Assembly (NCBI GenBank): GCA_035765045.1
Contig: DASTYI010000034.1
Span: 19,967-83,966, forward strand
Reading direction: 5' to 3'
DNA: 64,000 nucleotides
DNA from: Iamia sp035765045
GTDB taxonomy: Bacteria; Actinomycetota; Acidimicrobiia; Acidimicrobiales; Iamiaceae
The notes below the pieces were generated by a model. It worked only from the letters and a program-made list of their open reading frames with translations, had not been told where the DNA came from and searched no databases. The position numbers were made by a program, and so were the translations under genes. Below, one piece after another: positions 52,401 to 60,640 of this stretch (positions within the stretch are counted from its first letter, which is position 1; the number at the start of each line of letters is the position of its first letter).

Positions 52401-53049
52401 GGGGACGATGCCCCTCCACGTCGAGATGTCGTGCCGCATCGTCCTCGAGCGCGACCTCGGCGTGCTCGACCGCAGCGTCGTCCGCCTCCGCCGGGTCGAG
52501 GCCATCGCCCCCCGCCCGATCTACGACGCCGCCGCCGGGTTCAGCCGGGCCCACAGCGGCGACCTCGACGGGGCCGCCGCGCTGCTGGCGCCCCACGCCG
52601 AGATCGGCCTGGGCGACGTGCCCCGCGACCACCTCTGGACGATGACGGTGGCGTGGTACGCCGAGACCGCCCACATGGTCGGCGACGTCGCCACCGCCGC
52701 CCTCGTCGCCGACGCCTTCGCCGGGCGCGAGGACCGCATGCTGTGCATGGGCGGGATGGTGGCCTCGGGCCTGGCCGGCCGGGTGCGGGGGCTGGCCCAG
52801 GCCACGGCGGGCGACCTCGACGGGGCGGTGGCGTCGCTGGAGGGCGCCCTCGCCGGCCACCGGCGGCTGGCCCTGCGGCCCTGGGTCGCCCGCACCGCCC
52901 TCGAGCTGGCCCGCACCCTCCGCTGGCGGGGCGGGCCCGGCGACGCCGCCCGGGCCGACGCCCTCACCGCCGAGGGCGAGGGCCTGGCCGCCTCGCTGGG
53001 CATGGCACCCCCACCCGAGCCGGCATCCCGGGGTGGCGCGGCCCGGTAG
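49486..53049 (+). CDS. SARP/AfsR-type regulator with AAA ATPase and TPR-like repeats
   Basis: This 1,187-residue protein has an OmpR-like DNA-binding domain (residues 1-95, IALRLLGPVEVDVGGEPL at the start) and a bacterial transcriptional activation domain (about 100-250). An AAA/STAND ATPase follows, with Walker A VSGDPGIGKTRLVAEV near 330 and Walker B LVVIDDLQWADP near 430, then a long helical repeat region to the end. Such proteins act as ATP-dependent activators of gene clusters, often for secondary metabolism. The nearest possible targets are the monooxygenase and exporter genes downstream. Confidence 0.88.
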   Translation: MGSPPIALRLLGPVEVDVGGEPLGLRARLPRHLLVALALQPGRVVGTDALVTALWGDAPPDSALGTLQSYVSTLRRALGDRDRTQPVLDRRGDGYVLVVPPDAVDTVRFEQLAGAARRAEPAEAHELLVEALALWRGPALADVASEPFARAAAARLDELRVSAEAARIDAGLALGRHAELVPEIEALVAAHPLREGLTAQLMVALYRSGRQADALRAFERTRTALLEELGISPSAELVALEGAVLRQEVDAAPSGPAPAGSTAREPGDPRGPGAPAPRPDLPAAVAASRRVDSPFVGRASELDRLEVAWTDRHRGRRVLAVSGDPGIGKTRLVAEVAARVHARGGIVLWGASTADAGSAYRPFVEALRPLGARAAGTAPSGPGGAALARLLPELLPEGVTVPTGGTGDDRGPLFDAVTDLLARATDGTPTLVVIDDLQWADPASCALLVHLARAPELAHVRLAVTYRTAEAALPPPAARALADLRRHRLVEQLPLAGLDDDATAALVAALAGDRRAEVGDDLHERTEGNPFFVEELVAHGLSSAAGLPVAVVDVVESRLAALDPEHRRILAAAAVLGRSFSTDLLAPTLGCDVPDLLDAIDAAVEAHLVVEDAPPVGRFAFAHALIRDGLIEGMTALRRGHLHLAASDAIRTLGPPDDLLAERAHHLVAAGDLADTECTVLALHDSARRALAVAAYDDAEAECRLALDRVDLAAATPEATDVLLTLAEVRTALGDADGARQVYRWAADAARAQGDGSRLGLAAAGLGAGSGVGVPMRLMVVDRERVEWLETALALLEGVEEPATSGPAAGVPIEALRTRLLSHLAVAVYDDDLHRAVAISKQALADAEALPDPTYRSAALIARRMALWCPDSDIAERVAVGAAAVRTADEGGDLLYRIVARLGHLADLMEAADLDRFDAVLAEADDLCRPLHQARWDWLCDMSGVSGLLLRGRYAEADEVITTAVAGVGEAQGTMPLHVEMSCRIVLERDLGVLDRSVVRLRRVEAIAPRPIYDAAAGFSRAHSGDLDGAAALLAPHAEIGLGDVPRDHLWTMTVAWYAETAHMVGDVATAALVADAFAGREDRMLCMGGMVASGLAGRVRGLAQATAGDLDGAVASLEGALAGHRRLALRPWVARTALELARTLRWRGGPGDAARADALTAEGEGLAASLGMAPPPEPASRGGAAR

Positions 53050-53099
53050 GTTCCTCCCTGGTCGCGGGCGTGACCGACACCACGGAGACCTGCCACACC

Positions 53100-54263
53100 A
53101 TGTCCAGCGAGTCCGCCGCTCGGCTGCGCTTCGGCGCCTTCCTCGGCCCCCACCACACCGTCGGCGAGAACCCCACGCTCGCCCTCCACCGCGACCTGGC
53201 GCTGCTCCAGGCGCTCGACGGCTTCGGCTACGACGAGCTGTGGGTCGGCGAGCACCACTCGGGCGGCGTCGAGATCATCGGCAGCCCCGAGGTCTTCCTC
53301 GCCGCCGCCGCCGAGCGCACCCGCCACGCCCGCCTCGGCACCGGCGTGGTGGCCGTGGCGTACCACAACCCCCTCTGGGTGGCGGAGCGGATCGTCCTCC
53401 TCGACCACCTGACGCGGGGGCGGGTGATGCTCGGGCTCGGCCCCGGCGGCATCCCCACCGACGGGCTGATGGTCGGCGTCGCCCCCGAGGACACCCGCGA
53501 GCTGCTGGCCGAGGGCGTCCGCTGCATCACCGCCCTCCTCCGGGGCGAGGCGGTCACCAGCGACACGCCGATGTGGCGGCTGCGCGACGCCCGCCTCCAC
53601 ATCCAGCCCTACTCCGAGGACCTGGAGGTCTGCGTCTCGGTCGTCGCCTCGCCCACCGGGGCGACGCTGGCCGGCACCCACGGCCTCGGCATGCTGTCGA
53701 TCGGCGCCACCCAGCCGGCCGGGTTCGAGGCCCTGGCGTCGCACTGGTCGTTCGTCGAGCGGGCCGCGGCGGTGTCGGGAGCGACGGTCGACCGGCGCCG
53801 GTGGCGGCTGGCCGGGCTGCTCCACATCGCCGACACCCGCGAGCAGGCCGAGCGCGACGTGGCCCACGGCATCGCGTCCTGGTTCCGCTACTACCAGGAC
53901 ATCGTCGCCGTCCCCCAGGTCGACCTGGGCACGGCGTCGACCGTCGGCGAGATGATCGAGTACATCCGGGCCTCGGGGCTCGGCGTGATCGGCACCCCCG
54001 ACGACGCCATCGAGCAGGTCCAGCGGCTGGTCGACCAGGCCGGCGGGTTCGGCACCTACCTCGCCTTCCTCCACGAGTGGGCGAACCCGCAGGCGACGCT
54101 GCGCAGCCACGAGCTGCTGGCCCAACGGGTGATGCCGCACTTCCAGGGCCACCGGGCCGCCGGCGAGGACGCCGCCCGTCGGGCCCGGGCCGAGCGGACG
54201 ACGCTGACCGCCCGAGCCCAGGGCGCCCACGAGGCGGCGGTGGCCCGGCACCGCGACGGCTGA
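53100..54263 (+). CDS. Luciferase-like flavin monooxygenase
   Basis: The 387-residue protein is a bacterial luciferase-family (TIM-barrel) oxidoreductase: ELWVGEHHSGGVEIIGSPEV, GTGVVAVAYHNPLWVAERI, and GRVMLGLGPGG. It probably uses reduced FMN or F420. The ATG at 53100 is preferred; a GTG at 53070 in the same frame is possible and neither has a strong ribosome site. It follows the SARP regulator by 50 bp and precedes a transporter gene by 4 bp, so the three may act on one compound. Confidence 0.8.
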   Translation: MSSESAARLRFGAFLGPHHTVGENPTLALHRDLALLQALDGFGYDELWVGEHHSGGVEIIGSPEVFLAAAAERTRHARLGTGVVAVAYHNPLWVAERIVLLDHLTRGRVMLGLGPGGIPTDGLMVGVAPEDTRELLAEGVRCITALLRGEAVTSDTPMWRLRDARLHIQPYSEDLEVCVSVVASPTGATLAGTHGLGMLSIGATQPAGFEALASHWSFVERAAAVSGATVDRRRWRLAGLLHIADTREQAERDVAHGIASWFRYYQDIVAVPQVDLGTASTVGEMIEYIRASGLGVIGTPDDAIEQVQRLVDQAGGFGTYLAFLHEWANPQATLRSHELLAQRVMPHFQGHRAAGEDAARRARAERTTLTARAQGAHEAAVARHRDG

Positions 54264-54267
54264 TCCG

Positions 54268-55224
54268 GTGACCGCCGGGGAGGCCGACCGCCCCTCGCCG
54301 GGCGTGGTCTACGGCGTCCTCGCCCTCGGCATCGTCACCGTCTCGGCCTCGGCGCTGATCATCCGCGAGGGCTACGACGCCGTCGGCGGGGGCTCGACCG
54401 GCCGGGGCCTGCTGATGGCGTTCTCCCGGATGGCCCTCGCCGCCGTGCTGACGCTGCCGGCGTGGCGCCCGCCCCGCCCGCTCGCCCTGCCCGAGGGGAC
54501 GCGGGGCCGGGCCGTCGCCGGGGGCGTGCTGCTCGGCCTCCACTTCGGGACGTGGCTGCCGTCGCTGGCGTTCACGTCGATCGCGGCGAGCACCACCATC
54601 GTCACCACGGTGCCGGTGTGGGTGGTGCTGCTGGTCTGGGTCACCCAGGGGCGACGGCCCTCGGCGCGCACCGGGCTGGGCATCGCCGTGGCCATCGCGG
54701 GCGGCACGCTCGTGGCCCTGGGCGACGTCGAGGGGCTCGGCTCCGGGTCCAACCCGCTGCTCGGCAACCTGCTCGCCCTCGCCGCCGCGGTGACGTACTC
54801 GGCCCACCTGCTCCTCGGCCAGGCCGTGCAGGCCCGGGGGCTCGGCGTGTGGCGGTGGACCACGATCGTGGCCACCGCGGGGGCCGTCGCCATCGCCCCG
54901 CTGGTGGTGGCGACCGCCCCGGGCGAGGGGCCGTACCCGGTCCGGTTCTGGGTGGCCGTCGTCGGGCTCTGCGTCGTGTCGCAGCTGGTCGGCCACTCCT
55001 CGCTCACGTGGTCGACCCGGTGGATCAGCCCCACGCTGGTGTCGGTGGCGATCCTGCTCGAACCGGTCCTCGCCTCGGCCGGCGCCGCCGCCCTCTACGA
55101 CGAGGTCCCCGGCCCGGGTGTGCTGCTCGGGGCCGTCGTCCTCGTCGTCGGCGTCGCCCTCACGACCCTGGCCGAGCAGCCCTCGGACCCGACCCCCGCC
55201 GACGACCCCCTCGGGGCCCCCTGA
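54268..55224 (+). CDS. EamA/DMT-family transporter
   Basis: The 318-residue protein has ten predicted hydrophobic helices in two EamA repeats, with FTSIAASTTIVTTVPVWVVL in the first and SLTWSTRWISPTLVSVAILL and EPVLASAGAAALY in the second. Drug/metabolite transporters of this kind export small metabolites by proton exchange. It starts 4 bp after the monooxygenase gene and is surely in the same operon. Confidence 0.85.
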   Translation: MTAGEADRPSPGVVYGVLALGIVTVSASALIIREGYDAVGGGSTGRGLLMAFSRMALAAVLTLPAWRPPRPLALPEGTRGRAVAGGVLLGLHFGTWLPSLAFTSIAASTTIVTTVPVWVVLLVWVTQGRRPSARTGLGIAVAIAGGTLVALGDVEGLGSGSNPLLGNLLALAAAVTYSAHLLLGQAVQARGLGVWRWTTIVATAGAVAIAPLVVATAPGEGPYPVRFWVAVVGLCVVSQLVGHSSLTWSTRWISPTLVSVAILLEPVLASAGAAALYDEVPGPGVLLGAVVLVVGVALTTLAEQPSDPTPADDPLGAP

Positions 55225-55266
55225 GCGGGACGTGCAAGGGGGCGGGGCGGCTGTGCGTCAGAACGG

Positions 55267-55806
55267 GTGATGGCTGCGACCGGGCCCGAGCGCCCCCTCC
55301 GGATCGACCGGGCCGACCCCGGCCCGCGGGCGACGGTCACGCCCCTGCCCCGGGTGCGGGAGGACGGGGGCTTCGACGCCTTCTACCGGGCCTCGCTGCC
55401 CGACCTGGTGCGGGTGGCCACCCTCGTCGTCGGGTCCCGGGCCACCGCCGAGGACCTCGTCCAGGACGCCTTCGTCCGGGTCCACGCCCGCTGGGACGGC
55501 ATCGACGACCCGACCGCCTACACCCGCCGGGCCGTCGTCAACGCCTGCCGCTCGCACCTGCGCCGACGGGTCCTCGAGCACCGCCACCGCGCCAGCCTGG
55601 CCACCGGGGTCGCCGAGCTGGAGGCCCGCGAGCTGCTCGACGCCCTGGCCGCCCTGCCCGTCCGCCAGCGGGCCGCCGTCGTGCTCCGGTTCTACGCCGG
55701 CCTGTCCGAGCGCGACACCGCCGAGGCCCTGGGCTGCGCCCCCGGGACCGTCGGCTCCCTCGTCCACCGCGCCCTGGCCACCCTGCGCCAGGCGATCGAG
55801 CGCTGA
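55267..55806 (+). CDS. ECF RNA polymerase sigma factor (SigE/SigM-like)
   Basis: The 179-residue protein has region 2 (FYRASLPDLVRVATLVVG, AEDLVQDAFVRVHARW) and region 4 (LPVRQRAAVVLRFYAGLSER, then LGCAPGTVGSLVHRAL). It should direct polymerase to stress or envelope promoters. Ten bp after its stop begins a membrane-anchored protein gene, the usual place for the anti-sigma partner. Start choice is between GTG 55267 and ATG 55270. Confidence 0.85.
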   Translation: MMAATGPERPLRIDRADPGPRATVTPLPRVREDGGFDAFYRASLPDLVRVATLVVGSRATAEDLVQDAFVRVHARWDGIDDPTAYTRRAVVNACRSHLRRRVLEHRHRASLATGVAELEARELLDALAALPVRQRAAVVLRFYAGLSERDTAEALGCAPGTVGSLVHRALATLRQAIER

Positions 55807-55816
55807 GAGGTCCGCC

Positions 55817-57262
55817 ATGCCCGTCTCCGACGACGCTCCCCCCCTCGAGGACCGGCTCCGGTCGGCCATGGACGCCGGCGTCGAGGCCGTCGAGGCCACC
55901 GCCGGCGTGCCCGTCGCCGACCCCGCCGACCTCGGGCGGCGCCGGGTCGCCCACCACCGCCGCCGGGTGGCCGGACGGGGGGCGGCGGCCGTGCTGCTCG
56001 TCGCCGTCGGGGTCGGCGCCGGCGTCGTGCTGACCGGCGACCCCGGCGGGGACGACGGCGAGGAGGTCGCCGCCCGCGAGGACCCGACGACCACGGCGCC
56101 GGCGCGGACCGACGGGGTCGTCATCGCCGCGGGGCAGGAGCTGCCGGTGGTCGCCCCCTCGCTCGACCGCCCGCTCCAGGGCTCGGGCGGCCTGCTGCGG
56201 GGCGAGACGGACACCGGGCTCATGGCGTCGCTGCCGATCCGCATCCGGCCGCTCGACCGGCCGTGGTACGCGCCGCCGATCCTCCCGACGGTGCCGCTGT
56301 TCACCCGCACCCTCGACGACGGCACCACGATCGCCGTCGCCGGCAACCGCTACGACCCGGCCATCTACGAGCTGCCCGCCTTCTGGGAGCCGCCGGCGCA
56401 GTGCTTCCCCACCGGTGACCTCGTCGTCTCGATCGACCGCGACGGCACCAGGTGGGACGCCGTCAGCAACCGCTACGACGCCGTCGTCGCCGGGGACCTG
56501 CGGGTCGCCGCCGCCCCGATCGGGCCGGCCGAGGACCGGTGGCTGGCGGTGGTCCAGGGGCCGCCGGGCACGGCGACGATCCGGGTCACCTTCCCCGGTG
56601 GCGTCAGCGACGAGATGGCCCTGGCCGACGGTGTCGCCGTCCTGACCGCCCCGGTGGTCGACGGGGTCGAGATCGGCGGGTCCGACCCGATCGACGACGC
56701 CCCCGCCGCCGAGCTGACCGCCGTCGCCCTCGACGCCGAGGGGGCCGAGGTCGCCCGCTACGTCGGGCCCTGGACGCTGGTCGACGACACCGGCGAGGTC
56801 GACGTGCCCGAGGCGCCCGTCCGTCGGGCCGACTGCGCCTGGCCGACCACCCTACCGGCCCCCGGGCCCGAGCAGCCTGCCGACCCGGCCGCCGCCGAGG
56901 CAGCCGTGCGGGCCGTGTGGGACGGCGCCTTCGGCCGTCCCGGCGTCACCACCGACGCGCAGAAGCTGGCCGTCGTCGACGACCCCCGGGGCGTGGCCGA
57001 GGGGCTGGCCGACGCGGCCCGGTTCCGCGACGTCCTCGACCTCACCGACGACATCACCCGGATCGACGGCGTCGTCTTCACCAGCGCGACCGAGGCCCAC
57101 GTGCAGTACACGATCGACCCCGGGTTCGAGCAGGGCCGACCGATCCCCGGGATGTTCGGCGAGCTGGTGCTGGTCGACGGCGAGTGGAAGGTGACCCGGC
57201 TGACGGTGTGCCGGCTCGTCATCCTCGGCAACGGCCGCTGCGCCCCCCTCCCGACGGGTTAG
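55817..57262 (+). CDS. Membrane-anchored extracytoplasmic protein, putative sigma partner
   Basis: The 481-residue protein has a cytoplasmic head of about 50 residues, one transmembrane helix (AAAVLLVAVGVGAGVVL) and a large outer domain with a few cysteines. No zinc-binding anti-sigma motif (HxxxCxxC) is present. Its position right after the ECF sigma gene suggests it regulates that factor, or is its target, but the sequence alone does not prove it. Confidence 0.55.
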   Translation: MPVSDDAPPLEDRLRSAMDAGVEAVEATAGVPVADPADLGRRRVAHHRRRVAGRGAAAVLLVAVGVGAGVVLTGDPGGDDGEEVAAREDPTTTAPARTDGVVIAAGQELPVVAPSLDRPLQGSGGLLRGETDTGLMASLPIRIRPLDRPWYAPPILPTVPLFTRTLDDGTTIAVAGNRYDPAIYELPAFWEPPAQCFPTGDLVVSIDRDGTRWDAVSNRYDAVVAGDLRVAAAPIGPAEDRWLAVVQGPPGTATIRVTFPGGVSDEMALADGVAVLTAPVVDGVEIGGSDPIDDAPAAELTAVALDAEGAEVARYVGPWTLVDDTGEVDVPEAPVRRADCAWPTTLPAPGPEQPADPAAAEAAVRAVWDGAFGRPGVTTDAQKLAVVDDPRGVAEGLADAARFRDVLDLTDDITRIDGVVFTSATEAHVQYTIDPGFEQGRPIPGMFGELVLVDGEWKVTRLTVCRLVILGNGRCAPLPTG

Positions 57263-57275
57263 CGCCGGGTGGCGA

Positions 57276-57310
57276 GACCGCCTCAAGGTGCCAGGCACCT
57301 TGAGGCGGTC
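57276..57310. terminator. 17-bp perfect hairpin between convergent genes
   Basis: GACCGCCTCAAGGTGCC is followed by one A and then its exact reverse complement. The stem lies between the plus-strand membrane protein gene and minus-strand trmB, so it can terminate both. A 17-bp stem with a 1-nt loop would more easily form a cruciform or a 3-5-nt loop by opening the top pairs. Confidence 0.7.
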
Positions 57311-57343
57311 CGGCGGTCAGCCGCGTGCACTGCGGGACGGCTC

Positions 57344-57991
57344 CTAGCGACGGGTGGCGACGACGTCGTGGATCGCCCGGTCGGCGGCCCGGCCGAGGGC
57401 CTCGTAGGTGGTGACGGGACGATCGGGGCGGGGGGCGTCGGGGTCGACCGACCAGCGGTCGTCGGCGCCGACGGCGGCCACGACGTGGGCGGCGTAGTCG
57501 GCCCAGTCGGTGGCCACGTGGAGGGTGCCGCCCGGGGGGAGGAGATCGGCCAGGCGGCGGGCCAGGGTGGCGTCGACCAGCCGGCGACCGTGGTGGCGGC
57601 GCTTGGGCCACGGGTCGGGGAAGAGGATGCGGACGTCGTGGAGGTCGCCGGGGCGGGCCCGGTCGAGCACGGTGCGGACGTCGACCTCGGCGACGCGGAC
57701 GTTGGTCGCCCCCGCCTCCTCGACGGCGAGCAGGGTGGCGGCGACGCTCGGCCGGTGGACCTCGACGGCCACCACGTCCCGGTCGGGGTGGGCCAGGGCC
57801 CAGGCGACCGTGGCCTCGCCGTTGCCGATCCCGACGTCGAGCAGCCGGGGGGCGGTGCGCCCGAAGGCCGCCGTCAGCGTGGCGCCGAGGGGGACGTCGG
57901 GATCCGGCGTGACGCCGTGGCGGGGGCCGAGCTCGGCCAGGGCCCGCAGCTTGGCCGCAGACATGCGGCCGCGGACCTTGGTCGTCGCCAC
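57344..57991 (-). CDS. trmB: tRNA (guanine-N7-)-methyltransferase
   Basis: The protein of about 215 residues has SAM motif LLDVGIGNGEATVAWA, VEVHRPSVAA, and the TrmB signature IRILFPDPWPKRRHHGRR-like block (here VRILFPDPWPKRRHHGRRLV). It methylates G46 of tRNAs. The start at the GTG 57991 keeps the VRGRMSAAK block that corresponds to the family's RGR segment; ATG 57964 would cut it off. It lies 52 bp downstream of thiQ on the same strand. Confidence 0.88.
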   Translation of the reverse strand: MATTKVRGRMSAAKLRALAELGPRHGVTPDPDVPLGATLTAAFGRTAPRLLDVGIGNGEATVAWALAHPDRDVVAVEVHRPSVAATLLAVEEAGATNVRVAEVDVRTVLDRARPGDLHDVRILFPDPWPKRRHHGRRLVDATLARRLADLLPPGGTLHVATDWADYAAHVVAAVGADDRWSVDPDAPRPDRPVTTYEALGRAADRAIHDVVATRR

Positions 57992-58043
57992 CGTCCCCCG
58001 GGGAGGCGGTGGCCGCAGCGATGTGTCGGGCGCGTCGATCGCC

Positions 58044-59027
58044 TCAGCCTGCCGCGTCGGGGGCCAGGGGGTGGACGTGGGTGGGGTCGATGGCGAGGGG
58101 GATCTCGGTGCCGACGGGCGGGGGGGCGCTGGCGTGGAGCGAGAGGCGCACGCCGCCAACGTCGAGCACCACCCGCGACGTGGCCCCCCGGAAGCGGACG
58201 TCGACCACCCGGGCCCGGTGCGGCCCCTCCCCCAGGCGCAGGGCGGCCTCGGCCACCACGACCGGGGTCACGACGTCGAGGCCCAGCGCCATCGCCGCTC
58301 CGGGCGCCAGGACGTTGGCGTGGCCGAGGAAGCGGGCCACGAAGGCCGAGCCGGGGTCGCCCCAGACGTCCGCCGCCGGGCCGTCGCGCACGACCGTCCC
58401 GGCCCGCATCACGACGATGCGGTCGGCCACGGCGTAGGCCTCCTCCTGGTCGTGGGTGACGTGGACGGCGGCCAGGCCCAGCTCGCCCAGCACGGTGCGC
58501 AGCTCGGCGGCCAGCTCGTCGCGCAGCACCCGGTCGAGCGATCCGAGCGGCTCGTCGAGCATCAGCAGCCGGGGCTCGGGGGCCAGCGCCCGGGCCAGGG
58601 CGACCCGCTGGGCCTCGCCCCCCGACAGCGTGTCGACGGTGCGGTCGGCGAACCCGGACAGCCCGACCCGGTGGAGGGCGGCGGCCACCCCGTCGGCCTG
58701 CTCGGCCCGGCTGCGGCCGGCCATGCGCAACCCGAAGCCGACGTTCTGGCCCACGGTGCGATGCGGGAACAGGGCGTGGTCCTGGAACATCAGACCGAAG
58801 CCCCGGCGGTCGGGCGGCAGCCGGGTCACCTCGGCATCGTCCCAGCGGACCGTGCCCGCGGCCGGCACCTCCAGCCCGGCGACGGCCCGCAGCAGCGTGC
58901 TCTTGCCGCACCCGCTCGGCCCCAGCAGGGCCACGACCTCGCCGGGCGCCACCGCCAGGTCGACGCCGGCGACCGCGGTCGTCGCCCCGAACCGCACGAC
59001 CAGCCCCTCGACGGCCAGGCCGGTCAC
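58044..59027 (-). CDS. thiQ: Thiamine ABC transporter ATP-binding protein
   Basis: The 327-residue ATPase has Walker A LLGPSGCGKSTLL, Q-loop MFQDHALFPH, signature LSGGEAQRVALARAL, Walker B LLMLDEPLGSLD and the switch His in VHVTHDQEEA. The C-terminal 90 residues look like a regulatory TOBE-like domain, which makes it longer than enteric ThiQ. GTG start overlaps thiP by GTGA. Substrate is assigned from the thiB neighbour and the TPP riboswitch. Confidence 0.85.
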   Translation of the reverse strand: MTGLAVEGLVVRFGATTAVAGVDLAVAPGEVVALLGPSGCGKSTLLRAVAGLEVPAAGTVRWDDAEVTRLPPDRRGFGLMFQDHALFPHRTVGQNVGFGLRMAGRSRAEQADGVAAALHRVGLSGFADRTVDTLSGGEAQRVALARALAPEPRLLMLDEPLGSLDRVLRDELAAELRTVLGELGLAAVHVTHDQEEAYAVADRIVVMRAGTVVRDGPAADVWGDPGSAFVARFLGHANVLAPGAAMALGLDVVTPVVVAEAALRLGEGPHRARVVDVRFRGATSRVVLDVGGVRLSLHASAPPPVGTEIPLAIDPTHVHPLAPDAAG

Positions 59028-60640
59028 CACCCGAGGGCGTCCTTGGGGCGGAGGCGCTCGATCACCAGCACGCTGGCCACGGTCAGGGCGGCGAGCACGA
59101 CGCCGAGGGCCATCGCCTGGCCCCGCAGGGCGGCGCCGGGCTGGCCGAGGAGGCGGAACATGGCGGTCGGGACGGTCGGGGCGTCGGGGCGGGCGAGGAA
59201 CGAGGTGGCCCCGAACTCGCCGAGCGAGACAGCGAAGGCGAAGGCGGCGCCGACCAGGACGGTCCGCCCCACCAGCGGGACGTCGACCTCCCACCGGGCC
59301 CGGGCCGGCGAGGCGCCCAGGACGGTGGCCACCTCTCGGGTGCGGGGGTCGATCGACCGCAGCGCGGGCACCAGCGACCGCACGACGAACGGCAGGCCCA
59401 CCAGCGCCTGGGCGATCGGCACGATCACCCGCGACGTCCGCAGGTCGAGCGGGGGCTCGTCGAGGGCGACCAGCAGCCCGAAGCCGAGCGTCACGGCGCT
59501 GGTGCCCAGCGGGACCATCAGCAGCACGTCGAGGGCGCGGCCCGTCGCCCGGCCCCGGTGGGCGACGACGACCGAGGCCAGCCCGCCGACCACCACGGCG
59601 ATGGTGGTGGCCGCCACCGCGTAGGTCAGCGACGTCCCGACGGCGGCCAGCGGCGCCACCCGCAACCCGGTGCCGGTCTCCTCGCCGAGGGCCCGGAAGT
59701 GGCCCAGCCCGTAGCCGTCGCCCACCGCCAGCGACCGCTCGACCAGCACCCCGATCGGCACGAGGACGAGGAGGGCGGCGGGGGCCAGGGCGGCGACGAC
59801 GGCGAGGCGCTGGCGGGCGGTCACCGGGCGGCGGGGCGGGACCGGGCGGCGCACCAGGGCGGCGGCCGCGGCCCGGCGCTCGGCCCCGCCGACCGCCGCC
59901 ACCAGGGCGACCACGACGACCAGCTGGAGCAGGGCCAGGGCGGTGGCGGTGGCCAGGTCGGTCCGCTGGGTCGCGTAGCGCCAGATCTCGGTCTCCAGCG
60001 TGGGCCGGCCCGGCCCGCCGACGGTGAGGATCACCCCGAACGACGTGAAGCAGAAGAGGAAGACGATGCCGGCCGCGCTCCAGATCGCCGGGGCCAGCCG
60101 GGGCAGCGTGACCTCGCGCAGCACCCGCCGGCGCGACGCCCCGAGGACCCGCGCCGCCTCTTCGGCCCGGGGGTCGAGCAGCGCCCAGTGGGTGCCGACG
60201 ACCCGCACCACCACGGCCACGTTGAGGACCATGTGGGCCAGGAGGATGGCGGTCACGGTGCGCTCGAGGTGGAAGCCGTCGGTGCCGTCGACCCCCAGCC
60301 GCTCGAAGGTGGCCTGGAGGGCGGCGCCGACGACGAGCGTGGGCAGCACGAAGGGGACGACCAGCAGGGCCCGCACCAGGCGCCGGCCGGGCACGTCGAC
60401 CCGGGCCACCGCCCACGCCGCCGGGAGCCCGACGAGCAGGCTGAGGCCGGCCGACGCCGCCGCCTGGCCGACGGTGAAGGCGACCAGCCGGCCCGTCGAG
60501 CGCCGCCGGACCACGTCGAGGGCCGAGCCCTCGCTCAACCCGTGCTCGATGATCGTCGCCATCGGGTAGGCGAAGAAGACGGCCAGGAACGCCACCGGCA
60601 CCAGGGCGACGAGCACCCAGACGAGCCGGCGCCCGCTCAT
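59024..60640 (-). CDS. thiP: Thiamine ABC transporter permease
   Basis: The 538-residue protein has about twelve hydrophobic helices in two halves, each with an EAA-type loop (EEAARVLGASRRRVLREVTL; TREVATVLGASPARARWEV). This double-permease layout fits ThiP. It overlaps thiB by ATGA and thiQ by GTGA, so the complex is made from one mRNA in the order thiB-thiP-thiQ. Confidence 0.88.
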   Translation of the reverse strand: MSGRRLVWVLVALVPVAFLAVFFAYPMATIIEHGLSEGSALDVVRRRSTGRLVAFTVGQAAASAGLSLLVGLPAAWAVARVDVPGRRLVRALLVVPFVLPTLVVGAALQATFERLGVDGTDGFHLERTVTAILLAHMVLNVAVVVRVVGTHWALLDPRAEEAARVLGASRRRVLREVTLPRLAPAIWSAAGIVFLFCFTSFGVILTVGGPGRPTLETEIWRYATQRTDLATATALALLQLVVVVALVAAVGGAERRAAAAALVRRPVPPRRPVTARQRLAVVAALAPAALLVLVPIGVLVERSLAVGDGYGLGHFRALGEETGTGLRVAPLAAVGTSLTYAVAATTIAVVVGGLASVVVAHRGRATGRALDVLLMVPLGTSAVTLGFGLLVALDEPPLDLRTSRVIVPIAQALVGLPFVVRSLVPALRSIDPRTREVATVLGASPARARWEVDVPLVGRTVLVGAAFAFAVSLGEFGATSFLARPDAPTVPTAMFRLLGQPGAALRGQAMALGVVLAALTVASVLVIERLRPKDALGW

